A DNA stretch of 7,684 nt. Source: an uncultured Neisseria sp. GTDB lineage: Bacteria > Pseudomonadota > Gammaproteobacteria > Burkholderiales > Neisseriaceae. The notes beneath the pieces were generated by a model, which worked only from the letters and a program-made list of their open reading frames with translations, was not told where the DNA came from and did not search any database. The stretch is taken from assembly GCA_947097615.1 (NCBI GenBank), contig CAMURX010000077.1:1-7684 (forward strand), written 5' to 3'. The translations under genes were made by a program, and so were the position numbers. Shown here in pieces: positions 1 through 5,389 of the stretch (the stretch's first letter is position 1; every line of letters starts with the position of its first letter).

Positions 1-108
1 TTCAGACGGCCTCAACGGTTTCAGACGGCCTCAACGATTTCAGACGGCCTCAACGATTTCAGACGGCCTCAACGATTTCAGACGGCCTCAACGGTTTCAG
101 ACGGCCTC
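1..108. repeat. 19-bp tandem array of DNA uptake sequences
   Basis: Five complete 19-bp units lie head to tail at 1-19, 20-38, 39-57, 58-76 and 77-95. A sixth, partial unit starts at 96. Each unit reads TTCAGACGGCCTCAACGRT and begins with the reverse complement of the 12-bp uptake sequence AGGCCGTCTGAA, followed by a 7-bp spacer. The first and fifth units end in GGT and the middle three in GAT. The array runs into the left window edge, so the true copy number is unknown. Nineteen is not a multiple of three, so it is not a coding repeat. Confidence 0.95.
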
Positions 109-146
109 TCAAATTTTCGCCTGCCGCGTTGCCGTCAGCCGTTCTG

Positions 147-191
147 CCCCCTCTCCTGCGCCAAAGCGCGAGGGAGGGCCGGGGTGGGGGG
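147..191. repeat. REP-like imperfect inverted repeat
   Basis: A C-rich arm (147-161) is followed after CAAA by a matching arm (166-177) and then a G-rich tail. The arms pair imperfectly. The layout CCCTCT...GAGGGAGGGCCGGGG resembles widespread proteobacterial intergenic REP-type elements. That assignment is from general pattern memory, not a database match. Confidence 0.4.
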
Positions 192-297
192 TGGCGGTTC
201 GCAGAACCGCTTGTCTGCCGCCATATCCATGCCGTTCAAACCACAAACTCCCGCCTCCAACAGGGTACAGGCGAAAGAGGAACAAGTTTCAGAAACG

Positions 298-337
298 TCA
301 TTCCCGCGAAGGAGGAAACGGCCTCAGCCGTTTCTCC
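298..337. repeat. Degenerate dRS3 half site plus hairpin
   Basis: The stretch CGTCATTCCCGCG at 298-310 matches the outer part of the dRS3 copies near 5600, but the right half (GGGAAT) is missing. Immediately after it, 311-337 forms a hairpin: GAAACGGC (314-321) pairs perfectly with GCCGTTTC (326-333) around the loop CTCA, extended by GGA/TCC with one bulged G. There is no U-run after it. It lies about 35 bases before the gdx start, so it would be in the mRNA leader if transcription starts upstream. Confidence 0.45.
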
Positions 338-371
338 GATACGGGCAACCCAAACACAACAAGGACACGAT

Positions 372-689
372 ATGAGCTGGATTTACCTGATTACCGCCGG
401 TCTGCTGGAAATCGGCTGGCCGCTGGGCTTGAAGCTGGCGCAACAGGAAGGGCGCGCCTTGGTCGGCACGCTGGCCGCCGCCGCATTTATGGCGGGCAGC
501 GGTTTCTGTCTGTTTCTCGCGCAGAAAACGATTCCGATGGGCACGGCCTATGCGGTGTGGACGGGCATCGGCGCGGCGGGCGCATTTTTGGTCGGCGTGG
601 CGTTTTTCGGCGACGCTTCCACTTTCGGTCGCTGGCTCGGCGCGTTTCTGATTATTTCGGGCGTGGTGGTGATGAAGCTGTCGTCGTGA
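372..689 (+). CDS. sugE: SMR-family guanidinium exporter Gdx (SugE)
   Basis: This 105-residue protein is a small multidrug resistance family transporter of the Gdx/SugE branch, which exports guanidinium in exchange for protons as an inner-membrane dimer. Four hydrophobic helices lie roughly at residues 2-22, 31-51, 57-78 and 85-103. Glu13, the shared substrate/proton site, is present in the Gdx-type context LLEIGW. Tyr60 and Trp63 sit in GTAYAVWTGIG, typical of SugE rather than EmrE. The length is normal for the family. I chose the ATG at 372 because the family begins with MSWI-like residues and AAGGA lies six bases upstream; the longer frame from 129 has an unrelated leader. It converges with the ABC ATPase gene and shares its terminator. 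I did not find a guanidine riboswitch. Confidence 0.93.
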   Translation: MSWIYLITAGLLEIGWPLGLKLAQQEGRALVGTLAAAAFMAGSGFCLFLAQKTIPMGTAYAVWTGIGAAGAFLVGVAFFGDASTFGRWLGAFLIISGVVVMKLSS

Positions 690-704
690 GGCGGCATTCA
701 TAGA

Positions 705-739
705 AAGAGGCCGTCTGAAACGCTTTCAGACGGCCTCTT
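705..739. terminator. DUS inverted-pair bidirectional terminator
   Basis: Two uptake sequences in opposite orientation (708-719 and 725-736) form a perfect 16-bp stem (705-720 with 724-739) around the loop CGC. It lies between the ends of convergent gdx and the ABC ATPase gene. Such DUS pairs are known Neisseria terminators. The U-run is weak on either side, so termination strength is inferred. Confidence 0.85.
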
Positions 740-752
740 CGTTTGCTTTTAT

Positions 753-1478
753 TTAGTGCATCACCTGCGCGAGAAACTGTTTGGCGCGCTCGGTTTTCGG
801 GTTTTTGAAAAACTCTTCCGGCGGTGCGTCTTCGACGATAACGCCGTGATCGACAAAGATAATGCGGTCGGCCACTTCGCGGGCAAAGCCCATTTCGTGG
901 GTGACGCACATCATGGTCATGCCGCTTTGCGCGAGGTCTTTCATCACTTTGAGCACTTCGCCGACCATTTCGGGGTCGAGGGCGGAGGTGGGTTCGTCAA
1001 ACAGAAGGACGGCGGGCTCCATCGCTAGGCCGCGGGCGATGGCGACGCGCTGCTGCTGGCCGCCGGAGAGCTCGCCCGGCAGGGCGTCTTTTTTGTGGGC
1101 GAGGCCGACGCGTTCGAGCAGGGCGAGGGCTTTGGGCACGGCTTCTTCGCGTTTTTGTTTTTTCACCTGAACGGGCGAGAGGATGATGTTTTCCAGCACG
1201 GTGAGGTGGGGATAGAGGTTGAAATGCTGGAAGACGAAGCCGACTTCGGCGCGGACTTTGTTGAGGTCGGTTTTCGGGTCGGCGACGTTGATGCCGTCCA
1301 CCCAAATTTCGCCGCTCTGGATGCTTTCGAGCTGGTTGATGGTGCGTATCAGGGTGGATTTGCCGCTGCCGGAGGGGCCGCAGATAACGACGACTTCGCC
1401 CTGTTTCACTTCCAGGCTGGCATTGTTGATAACATGCAGGTCGCCGAAGTGTTTGTTGACGTTTTTCAGTTTGATCAT
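753..1478 (-). CDS. gltL: Polar amino-acid ABC transporter ATPase (GltL/GlnQ type)
   Basis: This 241-residue protein is the ATP-hydrolysing subunit of a PAAT-type importer for polar amino acids, acting on the cytoplasmic face of the inner membrane. All motifs are intact: Walker [10 protein letters not shown] at 34-42, Q-loop Gln84 in FQHF, signature LSGGQ at 137-141, Walker B ending in Asp161-Glu162, D-loop ALD at 166-168 and switch His194. The [12 protein letters not shown] and terminal [11 protein letters not shown] patterns and the length resemble E. coli GltL (glutamate/aspartate) more than GlnQ, but substrate cannot be fixed from an ATPase. The start ATG has GGAAA a few bases upstream. 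It lies 39 bases downstream of rsmA on the same strand, so the two are probably co-transcribed. No permease or binding-protein gene is beside it, so its partners must be elsewhere. Confidence 0.9.
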   Translation of the reverse strand: MIKLKNVNKHFGDLHVINNASLEVKQGEVVVICGPSGSGKSTLIRTINQLESIQSGEIWVDGINVADPKTDLNKVRAEVGFVFQHFNLYPHLTVLENIILSPVQVKKQKREEAVPKALALLERVGLAHKKDALPGELSGGQQQRVAIARGLAMEPAVLLFDEPTSALDPEMVGEVLKVMKDLAQSGMTMMCVTHEMGFAREVADRIIFVDHGVIVEDAPPEEFFKNPKTERAKQFLAQVMH

Positions 1479-1502
1479 GATGTTTCCAATCGGTGTTCCG
1501 GT

Positions 1503-1528
1503 TTCAGACGGCCTTTTTCAGACGGCCT
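1503..1528 (-). repeat. Tandem DUS pair at the rsmA end
   Basis: Two exact AGGCCGTCTGAA copies (minus strand) lie in the same orientation at 1503-1514 and 1517-1528, separated by two bases. Being direct rather than inverted, they cannot fold into a terminator, which fits read-through from rsmA into the ATPase gene. The right copy contains the rsmA stop codon at 1518-1520. Confidence 0.9.
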
Positions 1529-2297
1529 TTTGCACCAGATAATTGCTCAATTCGACATATTTTTCCGGCGCGATGTGTTCGGCGCGGTCTTGCGGGTTGA
1601 TGCCCACGGCCTGCAAGTCTTCGTCGGCCGCCAGCTCTTTGAGGTTGTTGCGGATGGTTTTGCGCCGCTGGTGGAAGGCCAGTTTAACCAGTTTGGCAAA
1701 ATGTGCGAAATCCTGCGCCCGCCCGATGCGGTGTTTGAGCGGAATCATGCGGACGACTGCGGAATCGACTTTCGGCGCGGGGTCGAACGATTCGGGCGGC
1801 ACGTCGATGAGTTTTTCCATCTCGAAAAAGTATTGCAGCATCACGCCCAAGCGGCCGTAGTCGTTGGTTTTGGGCGCGGCCACCATGCGTTCGACCACTT
1901 CTTTTTGCAGCATGAAGTGCATATCGACGACATCATCGGCAATTTCGCTCAGGCGGAACAAAAGCGGCGTGGAAATGTTGTACGGCAGGTTGCCGACAAT
2001 TTTCTTTTTGCCCGCGATGCTGTTGAAATCAAACTGCAAAACGTCGCCCTCGTGTATCACGAGTTTGCCGGCAAACGGCAGGGTTTTCAGACGGCCTACG
2101 ATGTCGCGGTCGATTTCGATCACGTGCAGGCGGTTGAGTTTTTCCGCCAAGGGCTTGGTAATCGCGGCCAAACCGGGGCCGATTTCGATCACGGTATCGA
2201 GCGGCTGCGGCCGCACGGCGTTGACGATGTCGGCGATGATGCGCGTATCCTGTAAAAAATTCTGCCCGAAACGCTTTCGGGCTTGGTGTTCTTTCAT
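1518..2297 (-). CDS. rsmA: 16S rRNA dimethyladenosine transferase RsmA (KsgA)
   Basis: RsmA uses S-adenosylmethionine to dimethylate two adjacent adenines near the 3' end of 16S rRNA late in small-subunit assembly; loss typically gives kasugamycin resistance. The 259-residue product has the N-terminal RKRFGQNFL motif (7-15), the SAM-binding EIGPGL motif (38-43), acidic EID at 61-63 and catalytic NLPY at 103-106. It closely resembles Neisseria KsgA as I remember it, including length. I chose the ATG at 2297: the family starts MKEH, and the in-frame ATG at 2327 lies inside the likely -10 box. The Shine-Dalgarno is weak. The last residues (Lys-Ala-Val) and the TGA stop are read from a DUS. A second DUS lies inside the gene at 2086-2097. 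The ATPase gene follows after 39 bases. Confidence 0.97.
   Translation of the reverse strand: MKEHQARKRFGQNFLQDTRIIADIVNAVRPQPLDTVIEIGPGLAAITKPLAEKLNRLHVIEIDRDIVGRLKTLPFAGKLVIHEGDVLQFDFNSIAGKKKIVGNLPYNISTPLLFRLSEIADDVVDMHFMLQKEVVERMVAAPKTNDYGRLGVMLQYFFEMEKLIDVPPESFDPAPKVDSAVVRMIPLKHRIGRAQDFAHFAKLVKLAFHQRRKTIRNNLKELAADEDLQAVGINPQDRAEHIAPEKYVELSNYLVQKAV
2086..2097 (-). repeat. Intragenic AG-DUS in rsmA
   Basis: An exact AGGCCGTCTGAA on the minus strand is read in frame as part of Gly-Arg-Leu-Lys near rsmA residues 68-71. Uptake sequences inside conserved genes are usual in Neisseriaceae. Confidence 0.95.
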
Positions 2298-2325
2298 AGT
2301 CGCACGCTTTGGGATAAAGTCGCTC

Positions 2326-2331
2326 ATTGTA
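2326..2331 (-). promoter_or_regulatory. Candidate -10 box of the rsmA promoter
   Basis: On the minus strand TACAAT matches the sigma-70 -10 consensus at five of six positions and would start transcription about 20 bases before the rsmA ATG at 2297. I see no good -35 hexamer at the expected distance; a DUS (2346-2357) lies near that position. Confidence 0.4.
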
Positions 2332-2345
2332 GCCCAAACGGCAGA

Positions 2346-2357
2346 AGGCCGTCTGAA
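2346..2357 (+). repeat. AG-DUS between rsmA and the small lipoprotein gene
   Basis: A single exact AGGCCGTCTGAA lies in the divergent intergenic region. Its GCCGT also pairs with ACGGC at 2338-2342 in a short 5-bp hairpin, which may be chance. Confidence 0.95.
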
Positions 2358-2404
2358 AAGATGGGCTTGCCCCTCCCCCAACCGTTTTACGAAAGGAATC
2401 CGCA

Positions 2405-2533
2405 ATGAAAATCCTACTGTCCGCCCTTATCCTGCCGCTGCTGCTGGCCGCCTGCGCCACCGACCGCCCTTCGGGCGAAAACGGCTTTTACGGCGAAATC
2501 AAAGCGGGCGTGGAAACGTCGCACAGTCATTGA
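2405..2533 (+). CDS. Small lipoprotein of 42 residues
   Basis: This very short gene encodes a typical lipoprotein precursor: Met-Lys, a hydrophobic stretch (residues 3-14), then the lipobox Leu14-Ala-Ala-Cys17. After acylation of Cys17 the mature peptide would be only 26 residues, polar, with GFYGEIKAG in the middle and a His-rich end (HSH). AAAGGA at 2392-2397 is a good Shine-Dalgarno about seven bases before the ATG. It is divergent from rsmA and converges with osmB on a shared DUS terminator. I do not recognise the family and assign no function; a periplasmic or outer-membrane anchored peptide is the likely location. Codon usage resembles its neighbours, and the signal peptide with Shine-Dalgarno makes a chance frame unlikely. 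Confidence 0.8.
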   Translation: MKILLSALILPLLLAACATDRPSGENGFYGEIKAGVETSHSH

Positions 2534-2564
2534 GGCGGCTTTGCTTTCCATAACACCAATGCAA

Positions 2565-2600
2565 AAAGGCCGTCTGAAAACACGTTTTCAGACGGCCTTT
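2565..2600. terminator. DUS inverted-pair bidirectional terminator
   Basis: Opposed DUS copies (2567-2578 and 2587-2598) form a perfect 16-bp stem, AAA...AAAA with TTTT...TTT, around the loop CACG. The plus-strand arm ends in TTT and the minus strand likewise, giving short U-runs both ways. It separates the convergent small lipoprotein and osmB genes. Confidence 0.88.
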
Positions 2601-2614
2601 CTCTGTGATGGGAA

Positions 2615-2824
2615 TCAGTGGCGGTGAACCTGGCTGCCGATAACGCCGCCCAAAGCGGCGCCGCCGAGAGGCGAGCCGGTGTCGCCGCCAATCAGGTTGC
2701 CGGCCACGCCGCCGATAACTGCGCCGGTAGCGGTGTTGCGCTGTCTGGGGGTCATGCTGCCGCAGGCGCTGAGGGACACGGCCAAGGCAACCAGTGCAGC
2801 TGTTTTGAGGTAAAACGGTTTCAT
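2615..2824 (-). CDS. osmB: OsmB-like glycine-zipper lipoprotein
   Basis: This 69-residue precursor has a signal peptide (residues 1-20) and lipobox Leu18-Ser-Ala-Cys21, giving a lipid-anchored mature protein of 49 residues. After Cys21 comes a short basic segment with RQRNTATGA, then two glycine-zipper stretches (about 34-46 and 52-65) spaced by GDTGSP. E. coli OsmB has the same order and similar wording (LSAC, RNTA, LGGAA, GGVIG), so I call it an OsmB-type envelope stress lipoprotein; the precise function of this family is poorly known. AAGGAG at 2831-2836 lies six bases before the start and is a strong Shine-Dalgarno. A hairpin followed by six U residues lies 27 bases before the start in the leader. 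It converges with the 42-residue lipoprotein gene. Confidence 0.85.
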   Translation of the reverse strand: MKPFYLKTAALVALAVSLSACGSMTPRQRNTATGAVIGGVAGNLIGGDTGSPLGGAALGGVIGSQVHRH

Positions 2825-2850
2825 GGGAGACTCCTTAACTTAATGGGAAG

Positions 2851-2876
2851 AAAAAACGCCATTTGCTAAAATGGCG
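2851..2876 (-). terminator. Terminator-like hairpin in the osmB leader
   Basis: On the minus strand an 8-bp perfect stem (CGCCATTT/AAATGGCG, loop of four) is followed directly by six Ts, the classic intrinsic terminator shape. No minus-strand gene lies upstream for it to end, so it could attenuate osmB or block antisense transcription. The same palindrome overlaps a plus-strand extended -10 box, so it may instead be an operator. Confidence 0.55.
2864..2872 (+). promoter_or_regulatory. Extended -10 promoter for the 2944 gene
   Basis: TGCTAAAAT matches the extended -10 form TGnTATAAT at all but one position. Transcription would start near 2879 and leave a leader of about 65 bases. The -35 region is poor, as is common for extended -10 promoters. 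It lies inside the palindrome 2857-2876. Confidence 0.4.
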
Positions 2877-2883
2877 GCACAAG

Positions 2884-2916
2884 GATACACAGGCCGCGCG
2901 TTGGCGGGTGTGTATC
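2884..2916 (+). promoter_or_regulatory. Leader hairpin before the membrane protein gene
   Basis: GATACACA (2884-2891) pairs perfectly with TGTGTATC (2909-2916), and an inner GCC/GGC can also pair. It lies between the likely promoter and the Shine-Dalgarno of the 2944 gene. It could be an RNA stem or a DNA operator; nothing shows which. Confidence 0.35.
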
Positions 2917-2943
2917 GCGGGTTAATCTTTCCAAAGGTTTGTT

Positions 2944-3393
2944 ATGTCTGCCTACGCCTGGGTTCACATTGCCCATCTGTTTTGCGCTGTCGCCTTTGTC
3001 GGCGGCGTGTTCTTTGAAAGCCTGGTTTTGAGCGTGATGCACACGAAATCCGTGTCGCGCGAATCGCGCCGCGAGGTGGAAAAGGCGCTGTCGCGGCGGG
3101 CGGTGAAGGTGATGCCTTGGATTGTGGCGGGCGTGTTCGCCTCGGGCATCGGCATGGCCTTTCTGCGCTACCTGCCCAACCTCGCCGATCCGTTTGCCGC
3201 GTCGTTCAATACCCAGCTTACCCTGAAAATCTGCCTCGCCCTCGGCATCCTGCTGCATTTTGTCGTTGCCGTCACCAAAATGCGGCGCGGCACGCTGACG
3301 AAAAACTGGTCGCGCTACATCCATGCCGCCGTGCTGGCGCAGATGGTTTTGATCGTGCTGCTGGCTAAAACCATGTTTTATTTCGTGTGGTAG
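2944..3393 (+). CDS. Four-helix inner-membrane protein, possibly CopD-like
   Basis: The 149-residue product has four clear hydrophobic helices at about 5-32, 55-77, 92-112 and 124-147, so it is an integral inner-membrane protein. Helix 1 carries His8 and His11 and ends in a Glu25; His33, His105 and His127 lie at or near other helix ends. Short histidine-bearing four-helix proteins of this sort are often annotated as CopD-family or as conserved membrane proteins; copper or haem handling is only a guess. AAAGG at 2933-2937 lies six bases before the ATG. The gene is divergent from osmB, with a candidate extended -10 promoter and a leader hairpin upstream. Its TAG stop overlaps the first two bases of a DUS, so the terminator stem begins at the stop codon. 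Confidence 0.7.
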   Translation: MSAYAWVHIAHLFCAVAFVGGVFFESLVLSVMHTKSVSRESRREVEKALSRRAVKVMPWIVAGVFASGIGMAFLRYLPNLADPFAASFNTQLTLKICLALGILLHFVVAVTKMRRGTLTKNWSRYIHAAVLAQMVLIVLLAKTMFYFVW

Positions 3394-3429
3394 GCCGTCT
3401 GAAAAGCCAAACGGACTTTCAGACGGCCT
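3392..3429. terminator. DUS stem-loop after the membrane protein gene
   Basis: Opposed DUS copies (3392-3403 and 3418-3429) form a 13-bp perfect stem around a 12-base loop containing CCAAACGG. It begins inside the TAG stop of the upstream gene. It matches the stem-loop at 3809-3846 at 35 of 38 positions, loop included. Confidence 0.8.
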
Positions 3430-3781
3430 GTCGCCCGCTTCCCGTACAATCCGCCCTTGCCGCCCTGCTTGCCGCCTGCGCTCTGCCCGACAGTGCGCCG
3501 CAAGATGCGTCTGCCAAGGCGCAAACCGGCAGCGAACGCGAGCAGTCGCGCACCATTCTGAACCAAGCGGTGCCCTATATCAGAACGGCGATTACGCCGC
3601 CCCCGCCATGCTGGCGCTGGGCAGAATGTACGAGCAGGGCAAAGGCGTGCCCGCTTCCCAAAGCGCCGCCGCCGACTGGTATCAAAAAGCCGCCGCAGCG
3701 GGCGACGACGATGTCAAAACCCAAGCGCAGGCCGCGTTGAACCGTCTGAACGCTGCGGCATCCAAGCAGCCTGAAAAATAA
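3430..3781 (+). pseudogene. Frameshifted Sel1-repeat lipoprotein gene
   Basis: Two frames together spell one protein. The first (frame of 3387) gives a lipoprotein-like start, with a hydrophobic stretch ending in LLAAC near 3475, then SAPQDASAKAQTGSERE and a helical segment ending in LNQAV. The second frame takes over near 3572 with ALYQNGDYAAPAMLALGRMY, followed by EQGKGVP and AAADWYQKAA, a clear Sel1 repeat, and stops with TAA at 3779-3781. One missing base near 3570-3573 (GCGGTGCCC where GCGGTGGCCC would restore the frame) explains the switch. No good start codon precedes the signal peptide; the only in-frame one is a GTG at 3387 inside the upstream gene. Sel1 proteins are helical scaffold repeats, often periplasmic. 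Either a decaying gene or a sequencing error. Confidence 0.8.
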
Positions 3782-3806
3782 GCCGCCCGCGCCGTTTGGG
3801 TAATGC

Positions 3807-3848
3807 AAAGGCCGTCTGAAAAACCAAACGGGGTTTCAGACGGCCTTT
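3807..3848. terminator. DUS stem-loop between Sel1 pseudogene and methyltransferase
   Basis: Opposed DUS copies (3809-3820 and 3835-3846) form a 15-bp stem (3807-3821 with 3834-3848) with a 12-base loop. It ends transcripts from both directions, since the pseudogene and the methyltransferase gene converge here. The right DUS contains the methyltransferase stop codon. Confidence 0.85.
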
Positions 3849-4633
3849 GTGTTTTGGTTGGGTTGCGGATTTGGGGTTCCGGCTGCCTGTTCGTCTTTAA
3901 CAAACGTCATCGCATAAAACCGTCCGTCCCACAGCAGATGCGTCTGCCTGCCGCTGATGCCTTCGGGCAGGGCGTTTTCTATGGCGGACAAATCAAACTG
4001 CGCGTTTTGGTAGGCGGCTTGGGTGAACACGCTTTTTTGGTATTGCTGCTCAATCAAATCCTGCGTTTCGTCGGCAACCATCAGCCTGGTGCGCGGTTTG
4101 GCGACGCGCAGCATTTCGGCGAGGGCGCGGCGTTTGTCGGAAAAGAAATTGATGCCGCCGACGTGGAACACGATGTCAAAGCTGTTGTCGGCAAAAGGCA
4201 AATCTTCGGCAGCGCAATGCACCAGCGACAAATCCAGCCGCCGCTGCCATGTTTTCTGCGCCCGCCGCAGCATGCCCAGTGACAAATCCGCGCCGACGAT
4301 TTTCAGGCTGCCTGCATCAACCGTGTCGGGGAAATAACGGAAATCCGTGCCCGTGCCGACGGACACATACAGCACGCTCGCGCCGTTTTGCCAGTCAATC
4401 AGACGCATCATTTCGCGGCGCATTTTGGCGATGCCGCCGCCGTATTTGAGCCGCGCCAGCCATTCACCGAGGTTGTACAGCGGGGCAAGGCGGTCGTAGA
4501 GGCGGTTGTATTTGCCGTTGTCGCCCGCCAAATCGGCGGGGTTGAGATAGCGGAAGATGCTGTCTTCTTCGCCGAGATAGGCGGGGTTGAGGTCGGTACG
4601 CAGGAAGGGAGCGAGGGCTTGGGGCGGGGTCAT
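3836..4633 (-). CDS. Class I SAM-dependent methyltransferase
   Basis: The 265-residue protein has a Rossmann-type methyltransferase core. A leader of about 80 residues carries RLYDRLAPLYN (44-54), a pattern common before UbiE-like cores. Motif I is VLYVSVGTGTD (87-97), an acidic Asp116 follows in IVGADLS, and AEDLPFADNSFDIV lies at 142-155. The substrate is unknown; UbiE-like small-molecule methyltransferases are the nearest resemblance, but I would not call it UbiE. I chose the ATG at 4633 rather than an in-frame one at 4666, because GGAG (4640-4643) lies six bases upstream of it. The last residues, Lys-Ala-Val, and the TGA stop come from a DUS, exactly as in rsmA. A king-type DUS lies in the gene at 4302-4313. 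The Pro/Asn/Gln-rich tail before the DUS looks like added, unconserved sequence. Confidence 0.82.
   Translation of the reverse strand: MTPPQALAPFLRTDLNPAYLGEEDSIFRYLNPADLAGDNGKYNRLYDRLAPLYNLGEWLARLKYGGGIAKMRREMMRLIDWQNGASVLYVSVGTGTDFRYFPDTVDAGSLKIVGADLSLGMLRRAQKTWQRRLDLSLVHCAAEDLPFADNSFDIVFHVGGINFFSDKRRALAEMLRVAKPRTRLMVADETQDLIEQQYQKSVFTQAAYQNAQFDLSAIENALPEGISGRQTHLLWDGRFYAMTFVKDEQAAGTPNPQPNQNTKAV
4302..4313 (-). repeat. King-type DUS inside the methyltransferase gene
   Basis: An exact AGGCAGCCTGAA on the minus strand, read as part of Gly-Ser-Leu-Lys (residues 108-111). It is the leftmost exact copy of this dialect in the window. A one-mismatch copy lies at 3877-3888 in the same gene. Confidence 0.9.
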
Positions 4634-4731
4634 GTTTGTCTCCGGTTGGATAACGATAGGCAGCATGCGATACGCAGCGAGTTGCGAAGCTAAACGCGGA
4701 TTTTATGCTTTCAGGCTGCTGTTGGGCTTTT

Positions 4732-4751
4732 GCAAAGGTCTCTGCCTTTGC
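4732..4751 (-). terminator. Possible terminator after the GST gene
   Basis: GCAAAGG pairs with CCTTTGC in a 7-bp stem with a 6-base loop, one base beyond the GST stop codon. On the minus strand it is followed by AAAA rather than Ts, so it would be a weak or Rho-assisted terminator. Confidence 0.35.
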
Positions 4752-4752
4752 T

Positions 4753-5388
4753 TTACTGCGCGATGCCCATTTTCGCCATCTCTTCCCCCGTCCAAGCCAT
4801 GGTTTCGCCAAATGCAGCGCGGGCGGTGTGCCGCGCGATGTAGGCATCAAACACGTCGCAGGCAATGCCTTCTACGGGCATCGTGCGGGTGAACTGCACC
4901 AGCAGCAGGGTGTAGTAAACATCCAGCGCGGAAAACTGCCCGCCGACGATGTAATCATGCTGCGCCAGATGTGCGCGCAATGCGCCGAAGGCGGTGTCAA
5001 AATCGCCGTAGCCGATGGATTTTCGCCGCGCTTCGTCGCTTTGCACTTGGTTCCGGCGGTCAAACGCGGCGTATTCCAACTGGATGGCAAAGCACAGCCA
5101 GCGGTAATACTCGCCCCGCGCCAAGCTGTCGGCAGCGGGAATCAAGCCGCGCTCGGGGAACTGCTCCGCAAGAAAGCTGATGATGGCGGCAGATTCGGTG
5201 ATGATGGTGTCGCCTGCTTTGAGCGCGGGTACTTTGCCCATCGGGTTGATGGCGAGATAGTCGGCGGATTTCATCGCTTCGCCGAAGGGAATGACGACGG
5301 TGTCAAACGTGGCGCCGCATTCTCTGAGCATCCATGCCACGGTGATGCCGCGCGATTTGGGGTGGGTGTAGAACGTGAGCTGAGTCAT
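4753..5388 (-). CDS. Glutathione S-transferase family protein
   Basis: This 211-residue protein has the two-domain GST layout. The thioredoxin-like N-terminal domain (about 1-83) has FYTHPKSRG (6-14), with Ser12 a candidate for glutathione activation; GKVPAL at 51-56 carries the cis-proline that binds the glutathione backbone, and TESAAI at 64-69 binds its gamma-glutamyl part. The C-terminal helical domain runs from about 88 and includes the YIVGGQFSALDVYY stretch typical of the conserved folding motif. It probably conjugates or reduces electrophiles with glutathione in the cytoplasm; the substrate is unknown. A king-type DUS (5390-5401) lies two bases before the ATG, so its outer end forms part of the weak AAAGG Shine-Dalgarno. 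A hairpin follows the stop codon. It is 119 bases upstream of the methyltransferase gene on the same strand. Confidence 0.88.
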   Translation of the reverse strand: MTQLTFYTHPKSRGITVAWMLRECGATFDTVVIPFGEAMKSADYLAINPMGKVPALKAGDTIITESAAIISFLAEQFPERGLIPAADSLARGEYYRWLCFAIQLEYAAFDRRNQVQSDEARRKSIGYGDFDTAFGALRAHLAQHDYIVGGQFSALDVYYTLLLVQFTRTMPVEGIACDVFDAYIARHTARAAFGETMAWTGEEMAKMGIAQ

Positions 5389-5389
5389 T

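Larger units (their letters stand above)
109..371. other. Non-coding stretch upstream of gdx
   Basis: I see no convincing gene in these 263 bases. Open frames run through but have no credible start and resemble no family I know. The stretch holds a G-rich REP-like inverted repeat (147-191), a 7-bp-stem hairpin with loop GCA (194-210, arms GCGGTTC/GAACCGC) and a second hairpin beside a dRS3-like half site (298-337). A Shine-Dalgarno AAGGA at 361-365 serves gdx. I could not pick out a clear sigma-70 promoter. Confidence 0.6.

Noticed and set aside
1..108. Possible CRISPR array
   Set aside because: The period is 19 bp, the 7-bp spacers are nearly identical, and the repeat is simply a DUS.
194..337. 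Guanidine riboswitch before gdx
   Set aside because: Hairpins are present but their loops lack the conserved bases I know for guanidine-II, and no larger guanidine-I-like fold was apparent by eye.
129..371. Extended N-terminus of gdx
   Set aside because: The 81 extra residues run through REP-like and dRS3-like DNA, have no family match, and the ATG at 372 has its own Shine-Dalgarno.
1095..2255. Long plus-strand open frame of 386 codons
   Set aside because: It is antisense to the ATPase and rsmA genes, both of which have full family motifs. Its His/Phe/Asp/Val-rich composition is typical of a shadow frame in G+C-rich DNA.
2298..2405. Longer rsmA start
   Set aside because: The extra residues are read from intergenic DNA that includes a DUS and the likely -10 box, and RsmA proteins begin with MKEH-like residues.
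3387..3740. Intact 117-codon gene in the Sel1 region
   Set aside because: The second half of this frame is proline-rich nonsense, whereas the neighbouring frame carries the Sel1 repeat. Its GTG start lies inside the upstream gene and the DUS would be translated.
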